Shown: positions 27,511-36,116, counted from the stretch's first letter. The stretch is 36,117 bases of DNA from Paracidovorax wautersii (GCF_900113035.1 NZ_FONX01000025.1:1-36117); one strand, 5' to 3'. Numbers and translations are program-made. Notes: generated by a model not told the origin, from the sequence alone.

Positions 27511-29247
27511 TTATTCGTTGGTCACGGCCAGGACTTCCTCGAGCGAGGTCAATCCGATGCGGGCCTTGTACAGGCCCGAGGCGCGCAGCGACCGCACGCC
27601 TTCACGCCGCGCCTGCTCGGCGATCTCCAGCGCGCTGCCGTCGCGCAGGATGATGCGCTGGATCTCTTCCGACACGGGCATCACCTGGTAGATGCCGAGG
27701 CGTCCCTTGTAGCCGTTGTTGCAGGCGGGGCAGCCCACCGGCTTGTACGTGACCCAGGTGCCGTCGATCTCTTCTTCGGTGTAGCCCGCGTCGATCAGCG
27801 CCTCGTGAGGGATGTCGGCCGGCGCCTTGCACTGCGGGCACAGGCGGCGCGCCAGGCGCTGCGCCGTGATCAGGATCACGCTGCTGGCGATGTTGAACGG
27901 CGCGATGCCCATGTTGCGCATGCGCGTCAGCGTGGTGGGCGCATCGTTGGTGTGCAGCGTGGACAGCACCAGGTGGCCCGTCTGCGCGGCCTTGATGGCG
28001 ATGTCGGCGGTCTCCAGGTCGCGGATTTCGCCCACCATGATGATGTCCGGGTCCTGGCGCAGGAACGACTTGAGCGCCGTGGCGAAGGTCAGCCCGGCCT
28101 TTTCGTTCACGTTGACCTGGTTGACGCCCGGCAGGTTGATTTCCGAGGGGTCTTCCGCCGTGGCGATGTTCACCCCGGGCTTGTTCAGCAGGTTCAGGCA
28201 GGTGTAGAGCGACACGGTCTTGCCCGAGCCGGTGGGGCCGGTGACCAGGATCATGCCGTAGGGGCGGCCGATGGCCTGCAGCAGGCGTGCCTTCTCCTCG
28301 GGCTCGTAGCCCAGCGCGTCGATGCCCAGCTTGGCGCTGCTGGGGTCGAGGATACGGATCACGATCTTCTCGCCGAACAGCGTGGGCAGCGTGCTCACCC
28401 GGAAGTCGATCACCCGGTCGGGGCCCACCTTGAGCTTCATGCGCCCGTCCTGGGGCACGCGCTTTTCCGAGATGTCCAGCCGCGAGATCACCTTGATGCG
28501 CGAGGCCAGCTTGTCCTTGATGGCGATCGGCGGCGAGGCGATCTCGCGCAGCTCGCCGTCGATGCGGAAGCGCACCCGGTACTGGTGTTCGTAGGGTTCG
28601 AAATGCAGGTCGGAGGCGCGCATGTTGAACGCGTCCAGCAGCATCTTGTGCAGGAACTTGACGATGGGCGCGTCTTCGACCTCGTTGACGCCCGTGTCCT
28701 GGGGTTCGGGGCTTTCGGGGACGGACAGGTCGTCGAACTCGAAATCCGCGCCGCTCACCATGTTTTCCATGGCCTCGGCCGTGGACTTGGTGGTCGCGTC
28801 GATCAGGCGCACCAGCTTGTCGTATTCGGCAATGATCCAGTCCACGCCCATCTGGGTGGTGAACTTGATCTTTTCCGCCGCTTCCTGGTCGGTGGGGTCG
28901 GCCGTCGCAACGATGAGCCGGTTGTTGCGCTTGCTCAGGACGATGACGCGGTAGGCCTGGCAGATCTTCGCGTCCAGCAGGTCGCGCGGAAGGCGGGCCG
29001 GATCGATGGCGTCGATGTCGAGCAAGGGAGCGCCGAACACCGCAGACACGGTGTGGGCCAGATCCAGCGGCGAAACCGAGCCCGAGCCCGTCAGCTCCGC
29101 GATGAAGCTGGTGCGGCCGGACTGGGACTTGCGGTAGATATCCTCGGCAGCCTTCTGGCTGAGCTGGCCCGCCGAAATGAGCGCCCGCCCCAGGCCGGGC
29201 AGGGCAATGCTGGAGGCATCCTGGAGGGCGGAATCGGCGTCAGCCAT
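27511..29247 (-). CDS. pilB: Type IV pilus assembly ATPase PilB
   Basis: PilB powers pilus extension. The 578-residue protein has an N-terminal GspE/PilB domain (about 20-150). The ATPase core has the Walker A GPTGSGKT near residue 340, the Asp box DPSEI region, the Walker B IIMVGEIRD, the His box GHLVLSTLHTNDA, and the zinc tetracysteine CPQC plus CPAC near 460-505. I chose the ATG at 29247 (MADADSALQDASSIALPGLG), which matches the family N-terminus. The frame remains open 36 codons further upstream, but those look non-coding. Its promoter must lie in 29248-29517. Confidence 0.96.
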   Translation of the reverse strand: MADADSALQDASSIALPGLGRALISAGQLSQKAAEDIYRKSQSGRTSFIAELTGSGSVSPLDLAHTVSAVFGAPLLDIDAIDPARLPRDLLDAKICQAYRVIVLSKRNNRLIVATADPTDQEAAEKIKFTTQMGVDWIIAEYDKLVRLIDATTKSTAEAMENMVSGADFEFDDLSVPESPEPQDTGVNEVEDAPIVKFLHKMLLDAFNMRASDLHFEPYEHQYRVRFRIDGELREIASPPIAIKDKLASRIKVISRLDISEKRVPQDGRMKLKVGPDRVIDFRVSTLPTLFGEKIVIRILDPSSAKLGIDALGYEPEEKARLLQAIGRPYGMILVTGPTGSGKTVSLYTCLNLLNKPGVNIATAEDPSEINLPGVNQVNVNEKAGLTFATALKSFLRQDPDIIMVGEIRDLETADIAIKAAQTGHLVLSTLHTNDAPTTLTRMRNMGIAPFNIASSVILITAQRLARRLCPQCKAPADIPHEALIDAGYTEEEIDGTWVTYKPVGCPACNNGYKGRLGIYQVMPVSEEIQRIILRDGSALEIAEQARREGVRSLRASGLYKARIGLTSLEEVLAVTNE

Positions 29248-29517
29248 GTAACCGGTGAAGTCTTTTGGGTGGAAAAGAAACCATCCTATCACTGCAATAC
29301 GATGGTCTTTTGCAGGGCTCGGGTTGGTCGATGCCGCTATCGGCGCAGGAGCCATCTGCGGTGGCAGCCTGATGCATTCTTACATGTCGATGCAACTCGC
29401 GGTACACAGGCATGGCCGTTGCACTTGCGACGCTGGACTCTTGCCCGGGAGCTTGGCCCAATGCCTGTGTGGATGGGGCTGCCAGGCCTGTCTGCCGGAT
29501 TCGTGGGGGCGGGTTGC
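29248..29517. other. 270-base gap upstream of pilB
   Basis: This region lies between the pilB start and the end of the LysR gene, which share a strand. It is AT-richer near pilB (29260-29320), where the pilB promoter would be expected. I do not see a convincing sigma-70 or sigma-54 pair, and I see no terminator for the LysR gene. Open frames through it do not resemble known proteins. Confidence 0.35.
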
Positions 29518-30411
29518 TCACTGTTCGCTGGGTCCGCGCGCCAGCAGGGCCTCGAGCATGTCGATGCGATGCCGGTGCGGCGTGGTGATGGCGTAGAAGC
29601 GCTCCTGCAGCGCGGTCGAATGGCCCACGACGACCAGCAGGCCGGACTGGAGTTCGTCCTGCACCACCACCTCGGGCAGTACGGTCAGCCATCCGCTGTC
29701 GCGTGCGATCAGGCGCAGCATGGCCATGTCGTCCACCTCGGCGCGTAGCCGCGGGACCACGCCAGCCGTGGCGCAGAGGGCATCGAACTGGGCGCGCAGC
29801 GCATGGCGCGGGCCGGGCAGGGCGATGTCCGCTCCGTCCAGGTCTTCCGGAATGCGCAGGCTCCGGGACGCCCACTGGCTGGCAGGACCGACCAGCGAAA
29901 TCGACTGGCTTCCCAGAAAGCGGCAGTGCAGCGGCCGGCCCGGGTCGGCCGGGACCGTCTCATTGGCCAGCACCACGTCCAGTTGGTGCTGCACCAGGCG
30001 GGCGAGCAGGCCTTCCAGCAGGCCCGACTCCAGCGTCAGCACCAGCGCCGGGTCGGCCAGGGCCGGCCTGATCCAGTTTTCCTGGTAGTTGCGCGACATC
30101 GTGGCCACGCTGCCCACGCGCAGGCGCGTCACACCCGCCGAGCGGCCTTGAAGGCGCCCCAGCATTTCCTGGCCCAGGCCGAAGATGTTGTCCGCATAGG
30201 CCAGCACCAGCTGGCCGGTGTCCGTCAGCAGGAGTCGGCGGCCCTCGCGGGCAAAGAGGCTTTCGCCCAGCCGTTCTTCCAACTGCCGGATCTGCGCGGA
30301 TACCGCCGACTGCGAGGTGTGCAACTCCTCGGCTGCCCGCGTCAGATGGCCCAGCTTGGCTACTCGCCAGAAATAGAAGAGGTGGTGGAAGTTGAGCTGG
30401 TTCAGTTCCAT
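29518..30411 (-). CDS. LysR-family regulator, NhaR-like, of the dab operon
   Basis: This 297-residue regulator has an N-terminal winged helix-turn-helix (about 6-65: NFHHLFYFWRVAKLGHLTRA, then LHTSQSAVSAQIRQLEERLG) and a LysR effector domain (about 93-290). The NFHHLFYFW start and the YADNIFGLGQEML segment resemble NhaR, the sodium/pH-responsive activator of nhaA. The effector is unknown. It is divergent from dabB with 97 bases between starts, and that gap holds a symmetric palindrome, so it most likely controls dabBA and itself. No good ribosome site precedes its ATG, and one palindrome arm lies directly against the start codon. Confidence 0.88.
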   Translation of the reverse strand: MELNQLNFHHLFYFWRVAKLGHLTRAAEELHTSQSAVSAQIRQLEERLGESLFAREGRRLLLTDTGQLVLAYADNIFGLGQEMLGRLQGRSAGVTRLRVGSVATMSRNYQENWIRPALADPALVLTLESGLLEGLLARLVQHQLDVVLANETVPADPGRPLHCRFLGSQSISLVGPASQWASRSLRIPEDLDGADIALPGPRHALRAQFDALCATAGVVPRLRAEVDDMAMLRLIARDSGWLTVLPEVVVQDELQSGLLVVVGHSTALQERFYAITTPHRHRIDMLEALLARGPSEQ

Positions 30412-30462
30412 TGTTCTGTTTTGTGTATTGATTTATTCCAATCAATGTAATTTACAGAACAA
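30411..30462. promoter_or_regulatory. Nested palindromic operator between the LysR gene and dabB
   Basis: Two inverted repeats share exactly one centre (30436.5). The outer arms are TTGTTCTGT (30411-30419) and ACAGAACAA (30454-30462). The inner arms are ATTGATT (30427-30433) and AATCAAT (30440-30446). The inner pair contains a T-N11-A LysR box. The surrounding 55 bases are strikingly AT-rich for this window. I infer that it is the binding site for the adjacent LysR regulator. TGTAAT at 30446-30451 could be a -10 box for dabB. Confidence 0.7.
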
Positions 30463-30508
30463 AAACCCCAAAGCATCATCGCCTCCATGCATTTGAGAGG
30501 TTTCCAAA

Positions 30509-32074
30509 ATGACGATGACTGAGGCGTGGTGCCTGGCCGTTGCACTGTCGCCGGCATGTCTGATGGCTGCGATGGCAGGGCTGACGCGGCTGCGCTGGTC
30601 CGCCATGCCCGGGCTGTGGCGGGTGTTCCATGGGGTGTCATGCGCCGCGCTGGCTGCTGCGGGCCTGTCGCTGGCCCTGGGGGCAGTGGGCATGCCGGTT
30701 GTCGGCCCCCTGGTGCAAGCCACCCCGCTGGCGCTGGTGCTGGCCGTGCTGGTGCAGCTGCTCGGCTTGGTGATCGCCGCGTTTTCCACCCGCTATCTGG
30801 AAGGCGAGGAGAACCAGCCGCGCTATCTGCGCGCGCTCGCCACGGTGCTGGCCAGTGTTCATCTGCTGCTGCTCGCCGATCACTGGCTGGTGCTCATCGC
30901 GGCCTGGGCCGCCGTGGGCATGGCGCTGGAGCGGTTGCTGTGCTTTTATCCGGATCGTCCCTTCGCGCTGCTGGCGGCGCACAAGAAGCGTATCGCCGAC
31001 CGGCTGGCCGACCTGCTGCTGCTGGGCGCCGCAGCGCTGGCCTGGTGGACGGTGGGCAGCGGATCGCTATCGGCCCTCTGGGCGCATCTGGCGCAGCACG
31101 GCCCGTCCCTGCCGCTGCAGGCCAGTGCTCTTTTGCTGGTCGTTGCCGTCACGCTGCGCACGGCCTTGCTGCCGGTGCATGGCTGGCTGATCCAGGTGAT
31201 GGAGGCGCCGACGCCCGTGTCCGCGCTGCTGCATGCGGGCGTGGTCAATCTGGGGGGCTTCGTGCTGATCCGCTTTGCGCCTCTGCTGGAGCAGGCCGGT
31301 GCCGCGCGGCTGCTGCTGATGGCGCTGGGCCTGGGGACGGCGGTGCTGGCGGGCATGGTCATGCTCACGCGCATCAGCATCAAGGTGCGGCTTGCCTGGT
31401 CCACCGTGGCGCAGATGGGTTTCATGCTGCTGGAATGCGCGCTGGGGCTCTACAGCCTGGCGGCGCTGCATCTGATCGGCCATTCGCTCTACAAGGCGCA
31501 TGCCTTCCTGTCGGCCTCTTCCGTGGTGCGTCAGACCCGCCTGCATGCCTTGCATCCGGCTGCGGTGCCGGGCACCGCCAGCGTCGTGCTGGCCCCGGTG
31601 CTGACAACTTCGGTCGTGTGCTTCCTGGTCGCGCTGGCGGGAGGGGCGGCTTGGCCCTGGTGGTGGAGCGCGCTGCTGGGCCTGGCATGGGCGCCCCTGC
31701 TGTGGCTGCCGGCCGCGCATGCGGGCGGCCCTGCGCACGGCTGGCAGTGGCTGTTCGGCCTGCTGGCCGCCGCGGGCCTGACCCTGGCGGCCATGGCGGC
31801 GCATCTGCTGCCCCTGGGCTTGCGGGACGCTCCCGACCACCACCTGGGCGTGTTGGCCCTGGCTGGCATGGCCTGCCTGTATCTCTGCCAGGTCCTGCTG
31901 CAGAAGCGGCCGCAGTGGCTGGCGCGCTGGCGGCGCTGGAGCTATGCCGGTTTCTATCTGGACGAGGCCTACACGCGCCTGGCACTGCGCCTCTGGCCCG
32001 CGCATTGGGTGCTGGCGCGCTCGCCGGCCATCGGCCTGCCGTGGCCGCGCGGCGGCCGCCGCGCGCCGCGCTGA
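30509..32074 (+). CDS. dabB: DabB, proton-conducting membrane subunit of the DAB inorganic-carbon pump
   Basis: DabB is a relative of the antiporter-like subunits of complex I (NuoL/MrpA type). It is thought to couple proton flow to CO2 hydration by DabA. The 521-residue protein has roughly 13 hydrophobic segments. The core motif HGWLIQVMEAPTPVSALLHA and the following GVVNLGGFVLIRF match the proton-channel helices, and HKKRIADRLADLLLL carries the conserved lysines. A GAGAGG ribosome site precedes the ATG at 30509; an ATG at 30515 is also possible. The identification rests mainly on its pairing with a clear dabA gene 30 bases downstream. Confidence 0.86.
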   Translation: MTMTEAWCLAVALSPACLMAAMAGLTRLRWSAMPGLWRVFHGVSCAALAAAGLSLALGAVGMPVVGPLVQATPLALVLAVLVQLLGLVIAAFSTRYLEGEENQPRYLRALATVLASVHLLLLADHWLVLIAAWAAVGMALERLLCFYPDRPFALLAAHKKRIADRLADLLLLGAAALAWWTVGSGSLSALWAHLAQHGPSLPLQASALLLVVAVTLRTALLPVHGWLIQVMEAPTPVSALLHAGVVNLGGFVLIRFAPLLEQAGAARLLLMALGLGTAVLAGMVMLTRISIKVRLAWSTVAQMGFMLLECALGLYSLAALHLIGHSLYKAHAFLSASSVVRQTRLHALHPAAVPGTASVVLAPVLTTSVVCFLVALAGGAAWPWWWSALLGLAWAPLLWLPAAHAGGPAHGWQWLFGLLAAAGLTLAAMAAHLLPLGLRDAPDHHLGVLALAGMACLYLCQVLLQKRPQWLARWRRWSYAGFYLDEAYTRLALRLWPAHWVLARSPAIGLPWPRGGRRAPR

Positions 32075-32104
32075 CTGCAACGACAAGATGATGGAGTGCA
32101 TCCC

Positions 32105-34660
32105 ATGACGGACCTTTCGACGATAGACCCCCGACCCGCTACGGGCAGCGCACCTGCCGCAAGCAGCGCCCATGAGGTGCTGCATGCCCAGATCGAGCAA
32201 GCCTGCCGCCAGGCCTGCCTCGCGATCGCCCCGGCCTGGCCGCTGGACCGCGCCATCGCCGTCAATCCGCACTGGTCGCGCATCGGCATGCCGGTGCGCC
32301 GTGTGGCTGCCCGCATGGCCGTGCTGGGCGGTATCCAGGTCTTCCCGCCGCGCGAGCGGCAACTGCAGGCCTGGCGCGAAGGCCGCATCGGTGCAGCCGA
32401 CCTGGCCCTGGCGCTGCGGCAACTGCCCGCGGCGCAGGCGGCGGGCCTTGCGCCCGAGCGGTGCCGGCAGGCGTTGGAGGCCGGGCCGCGTCCGGTGCAG
32501 CTGCCCTTGCTGATCGACGTGCTGGACAGCGATGCAGATCGCCGGGCGAGGCTCTCCTGGCGGCAGGCGGTCACGCAACAGGTCAGCCAGACTTGCGCGG
32601 CCTACTTCGACGAACATCAGGCGAGCTGGCAGCCCGAGCGCAGGCAGGGGCTGTATGCCTTCTGGCGCGACACCTTGCAGCATGACCACGGCATCGGCCT
32701 GTTGATGGGCTTGCCGCAACTCGGCCGGGCCGTGAGCGCCTTGCCCGCCACCGCGCAGGATGCCGAGCGCTGGGTCATCGCCCGGCTGGGCCTGCCCCAG
32801 GCGGTGTGGGCCGACTATCTGGAGTCCGTGCTGCTGAGCATCAACGGCTGGGCCTCGTGGTGCGCGTATCTGGGCTGGCAGGCGGGGTTGGCAGGTGGCC
32901 AGGATGCCCACCTGCGCGAGCTGCTGGCCATCCGCCTGGCCTGGGGCGTGGTGCTGCTCGAATGCAAGGAAGACGAGGCGGCGAGGGCGGCATTCGGCGC
33001 GCTGCAGCAGGCTTGGAGCCAGGCGCCCCGCATCCTGCAGGAAGCCGAGAGCGACATGCTGATCGACGAGGCATGGCAGCTGGCGCTGGAGATCGGCTAT
33101 CAGCGCGAGCTGGCGCAGCAACTGGCCCGGCCTGCCCCCACGCACGATGGCGGCGCGTCTGCACAGATCGAAGTCCAGGCGGCTTTCTGCATCGACGTGC
33201 GCAGCGAACCCTTGCGGCGTGCGCTGGAGGCGGCCTGGCCTGGTGGCATCCAGACCCTGGGCGTCGCGGGCTTCTTCGGCCTGCCCGTCGCCTATACGCC
33301 TCTGGCCACGCAGCTACGCCGTCCTCAGCTGCCCGGCCTGCTGGCGCCGGCCATGGAGGTGGGCGACTGCATCGTCAGCGCCGATCCGGCCCAACGGGCC
33401 GGCGACGCAGTGCGGCAGGGCGCCGCGGGCCGTGCGCGCCAGACGCGCCTGGCCCTGGCTGAGCAATGGCAGGCGGCCAGCCATTGGCCGGGGGCCGCGT
33501 TCTCCTTCGTCGAGGCGGCCGGCGTGGGATACCTGGGCAAGCTCGGGCGCTGGCTGCTGCCCGGCGGGCGCGAGCGCGCGCGGGATGACCTGCAGGGCGT
33601 GCCGGCCCGCTACCGCCCGGTCTGCCGTCCGCAGCTGCTGGGCATGGACCTGGGTGACAAGGTGGCGCTGGCCGCGCGGCTGCTGCATGCCATGGGCCTG
33701 GAGCGGTATATCGCGCCACTGGTGCTGCTCGTCGGCCACGGCAGCCAGTCGGCCAACAACGCCCATGCGGCGGCGCTGGATTGCGGCGCCTGCTGCGGCC
33801 AGACCGGCGAAGTCAATGCGCGCAGCCTGGCGCTCCTGCTCAACGACCCGGCGGTGCGCCAGGGCCTGCACGCGCAAGGGCTGCATGTCCCCGACGCCAC
33901 GGTGTTCGCGGCGGCGCTGCACAACACCACCACCGATGAGATCGAAGGCTTCGACCTGGACCTGCTTCCGGCCAGCGCGCGCGAACGCTGGAAGCATCTG
34001 CAGGCCGTGTTCAGCCAGGCCGGCGACCAAGTGCGCCGCGAGCGTGCGCCCCGCCTGCGGCTGGATCCGGACGCTCCTGGCGACGCGCTGCTGGCGCAGC
34101 TGCGCCGCCGCGCCAACGACGGCGCGCAGACGCGGCCCGAATGGGGGCTGGCGGACAACGCTGCCTTTGTCATCGCGCCGCGGTCGCGCAGCCAGGGCGT
34201 TTCGCTGGGCGGGCGCAGCTTCCTCCATGACTATGACGCCGGCCAGGACCCTGACGGTAGCATCCTGGAAATGCTCATGACCGCGCCCATGCTGGTCACG
34301 CACTGGATCAACTGGCAATACCACGCCTCCACCAGCGATCCGCAGCGGCTGGGCAGCGGCAACAAGCTGCTGCACAACGTAGTGGGCGGTGCCCTGGGCG
34401 TGTTCGAGGGCAATGGCGGAGACCTGCGGATCGGCCTGTCGCGGCAGTCGGTCCATGACGGCCAGCGCTGGATGCACGAGGCGCTGCGGCTGACCGTGGT
34501 CATCGATGCGGCGCGGCCAGCGATCAATGCAGTGATCGGCAGGCATGAAGTCGTCCGGCAACTGCTGGACAACGGCTGGCTCCATCTTTGGCGCTTCGAG
34601 GGGGCAGGTTTGGAGCGGTATGGGCAGGCGGGCTGGGCGCCGGTGGAGTTGATTGCCTGA
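32105..34660 (+). CDS. dabA: DabA, carbonic-anhydrase-like subunit of the DAB inorganic-carbon pump (DUF2309/UPF0753)
   Basis: DabA is a large cytoplasmic, membrane-associated zinc protein that with DabB traps CO2 as bicarbonate. The 851-residue protein keeps all four site residues in the right order and spacing. C362 and D364 lie in AFCIDVRSE, H545 in LVGHGSQSANN and C560 in ALDCGACCG, with the same 15-residue step between His and the last Cys as in Halothiobacillus DabA. Other family blocks are AIAVNPHW near the start, GVAGFFGLP, and LVTHWINWQYHASTSDPQRLGSGNK towards the end (the last two written here only as landmarks). TGGAG eight bases before the ATG at 32105 supports this start over the GTG at 32096. 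The gene ends 16 bases before an insertion sequence. Confidence 0.93.
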   Translation: MTDLSTIDPRPATGSAPAASSAHEVLHAQIEQACRQACLAIAPAWPLDRAIAVNPHWSRIGMPVRRVAARMAVLGGIQVFPPRERQLQAWREGRIGAADLALALRQLPAAQAAGLAPERCRQALEAGPRPVQLPLLIDVLDSDADRRARLSWRQAVTQQVSQTCAAYFDEHQASWQPERRQGLYAFWRDTLQHDHGIGLLMGLPQLGRAVSALPATAQDAERWVIARLGLPQAVWADYLESVLLSINGWASWCAYLGWQAGLAGGQDAHLRELLAIRLAWGVVLLECKEDEAARAAFGALQQAWSQAPRILQEAESDMLIDEAWQLALEIGYQRELAQQLARPAPTHDGGASAQIEVQAAFCIDVRSEPLRRALEAAWPGGIQTLGVAGFFGLPVAYTPLATQLRRPQLPGLLAPAMEVGDCIVSADPAQRAGDAVRQGAAGRARQTRLALAEQWQAASHWPGAAFSFVEAAGVGYLGKLGRWLLPGGRERARDDLQGVPARYRPVCRPQLLGMDLGDKVALAARLLHAMGLERYIAPLVLLVGHGSQSANNAHAAALDCGACCGQTGEVNARSLALLLNDPAVRQGLHAQGLHVPDATVFAAALHNTTTDEIEGFDLDLLPASARERWKHLQAVFSQAGDQVRRERAPRLRLDPDAPGDALLAQLRRRANDGAQTRPEWGLADNAAFVIAPRSRSQGVSLGGRSFLHDYDAGQDPDGSILEMLMTAPMLVTHWINWQYHASTSDPQRLGSGNKLLHNVVGGALGVFEGNGGDLRIGLSRQSVHDGQRWMHEALRLTVVIDAARPAINAVIGRHEVVRQLLDNGWLHLWRFEGAGLERYGQAGWAPVELIA

Positions 34661-34676
34661 GATTGAGCCGCCCCGG

Positions 34677-34699
34677 TGAACTGACCCCCAGAAGTTGGA
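34677..34699 (+). repeat. Left terminal inverted repeat of the IS3-family element
   Basis: The repeat begins TGAACTGACCCCCAGAAG and is the reverse complement of the right end except for one position (A versus C at base 8). Confidence 0.88.
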
Positions 34700-34717
34700 T
34701 GAACTTCAAGGGGTTTC

Positions 34718-35236
34718 ATGAAGAGGTACGAAGTGGAGTTCAAGCTGGAAGTTGTCCAGAGCTTCTTGGAAGGCGAAGGCGGCGCGAAGCTTTTGGCTCG
34801 GCGGTGGTCGGTTCCCGAGGAGAAGATCCGCACTTGGGTGAGCCATTACCGTCTCCACGGCATCGACGGCTTGAGCCCCAAGCGCAGCGCGTACAGTGCG
34901 CAGTTCAAGCTGCAGGTGCTGGCTCATCAGGATCGCGAGCAGCTTTCCAGCCGTCAGGTCGCGGCGATCTATGACATTCGCAATCCAAACCAGGTCGTGG
35001 TCTGGCGACGCAATCTCGATCAAGGCCGCTGGCAAGCGCGCGAGAGGGGGAAAGAAGAGCAGCCCAAGATGAAGCCAGAACGGCGCTCTGCAGCACCGTC
35101 GAGCACGGTCGTTGCCGATGCGGAGAGAACCTTGCGGGAAGAGAACGAACGACTGCGCGCGGAGGTCGCGTACCTAAAAAAATTGCAGGCCTTAATTCGG
35201 TCGAAGAGGTCAGCTGCGCCGACAAAGCGCGCCTGA
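34718..35236 (+). CDS. IS3-family transposase OrfA
   Basis: This 172-residue protein binds the element ends through two helix-turn-helix regions (about 8-50, FKLEVVQSFLEGEGGAKLLA, and 62-105, FKLQVLAHQDREQLSSRQVA). A leucine-zipper-like coil at about 138-162 (LREENERLRAEVAYLKKLQA) mediates pairing. AAGGGG before the ATG at 34718 supports the start. The in-frame product ends at 35236. A -1 slip at 35176-35182 would instead join its first 155 residues to OrfB to make the full transposase. Confidence 0.9.
   Translation: MKRYEVEFKLEVVQSFLEGEGGAKLLARRWSVPEEKIRTWVSHYRLHGIDGLSPKRSAYSAQFKLQVLAHQDREQLSSRQVAAIYDIRNPNQVVVWRRNLDQGRWQARERGKEEQPKMKPERRSAAPSSTVVADAERTLREENERLRAEVAYLKKLQALIRSKRSAAPTKRA
35176..35182 (+). 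other. Programmed -1 frameshift site (A7) between orfA and orfB
   Basis: Seven A residues are arranged as A AAA AAA in the orfA frame, the classic slippery heptamer. After slipping, the orfB frame is open from ATT at 35182 through the annotated orfB to the stop at 36075, giving a fusion of about 452 residues. This is the standard IS3-family way of making active transposase. Confidence 0.8.
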
Positions 35237-35244
35237 TTGCCGGG

Positions 35245-36075
35245 TTGAGGCATGACCATAAGTTGGCGGACCTGTTGCACATAGCGGGCCTGCCGCGCAG
35301 CACGTTCTACTACCAATGCCAGGCGACCCAGCACGCCGACCAGCAACGCGCAGTGGAAGCCAGAATCCGCACCATTTACGACGAGCACAAGGGCCGCTAC
35401 GGATACCGACGCATCACTGCGGTGCTGTGCAATTCAATGGCAGAACCGGTCAACCACAAGTGCGTGCAGCGTCTGATGCAGAAGATGGGGCTGCGCGCGT
35501 TGATTCGGGCGAAGAAGAGATCTCGGCATGTTCCGGGCATGAGCGATGAGCACGTGCCCAACGTTCTGCAGCGCGACTTCTGTGCGACCGCCCCGAACCA
35601 GAAGTGGGCGACCGATGTCACCGAGTTCAATGTGAGCGGCCACAAGCTCTACCTGTCGGCCTGTATGGACCTGTACAACGGCGAGATCGTCGCGTACCGC
35701 ATGGCAAGGCGTCCGGTCTTCGAGATGGTTTCCAGCATGCTTGAAGCCGCGCTCTCACGGGCCAGTTGCGTCACCAACCTGATCGTGCACTCCGACCAAG
35801 GCTGGCACTACAAGATGCAGCCCTACCGAGCAATGCTCGCGCGACGCGGAGTCAAGCAAAGCATGAGCCGCAAAGGCAACTGCCTCGACAACGCGGCAAT
35901 TGAAAGCTTCTTCGGCACTCTGAAGGCCGAGTATTTCCATCTCGAAAGGCCCGACAGCGTTGATGCGCTCGAAGCGGGCGTGCATGATTACGTCAACTAC
36001 TACAACCACGAGCGCATCAAGCTCGGGCTGCAGGGGCTCAGTCCGGTGGGGTACCGATTGAGAAGCTCCGCCTGA
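35245..36075 (+). CDS. IS3-family transposase OrfB (DDE catalytic part)
   Basis: This is the retroviral-integrase-type catalytic half of the transposase. Counting from the TTG at 35245, the 276 residues contain an N-terminal HTH_21 region (GLPRSTFYYQ, then HKGRYGYRRI). The catalytic triad is D124 in WATDVTEF, D184 in VHSDQGW and E220 in NAAIESFFGTLKAE, with exactly 35 residues between the last two. The frame is open upstream to the slippery site, and no good independent ribosome site precedes the TTG. It is therefore most likely made only as the OrfAB fusion. No disabling mutation was seen. Confidence 0.92.
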   Translation: MRHDHKLADLLHIAGLPRSTFYYQCQATQHADQQRAVEARIRTIYDEHKGRYGYRRITAVLCNSMAEPVNHKCVQRLMQKMGLRALIRAKKRSRHVPGMSDEHVPNVLQRDFCATAPNQKWATDVTEFNVSGHKLYLSACMDLYNGEIVAYRMARRPVFEMVSSMLEAALSRASCVTNLIVHSDQGWHYKMQPYRAMLARRGVKQSMSRKGNCLDNAAIESFFGTLKAEYFHLERPDSVDALEAGVHDYVNYYNHERIKLGLQGLSPVGYRLRSSA

Positions 36076-36093
36076 TCGGCGGAATCGTGACCG

Positions 36094-36116
36094 TCCAACT
36101 TCTGGGGGGCAGTTCA
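36094..36116 (-). repeat. Right terminal inverted repeat of the IS3-family element
   Basis: The repeat ends CTGGGGGGCAGTTCA and pairs with the left end at 22 of 23 positions. The window stops one base after it. Confidence 0.88.

Larger units (their letters stand above)
34677..36116 (+). mobile_element. Complete IS3-family element (IS150-like), 1440 bases
   Basis: The element has 23-base terminal inverted repeats, 34677-34699 and 36094-36116, that match at 22 positions. It holds two overlapping-frame transposase genes, orfA and orfB, joined by an A7 slippery site. The DD(35)E catalytic residues are intact, so the element may be active. Only one base of right flank (A) is visible. The last 3-6 bases of the left flank (ending CCCCGG) do not begin with A, so no direct target duplication is seen with these ends. 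Confidence 0.92.

Noticed and set aside
31067-33145. A 692-codon minus-strand frame across dabB and dabA
   Set aside because: It is a shadow of two well-supported genes, low complexity in composition and without motifs.
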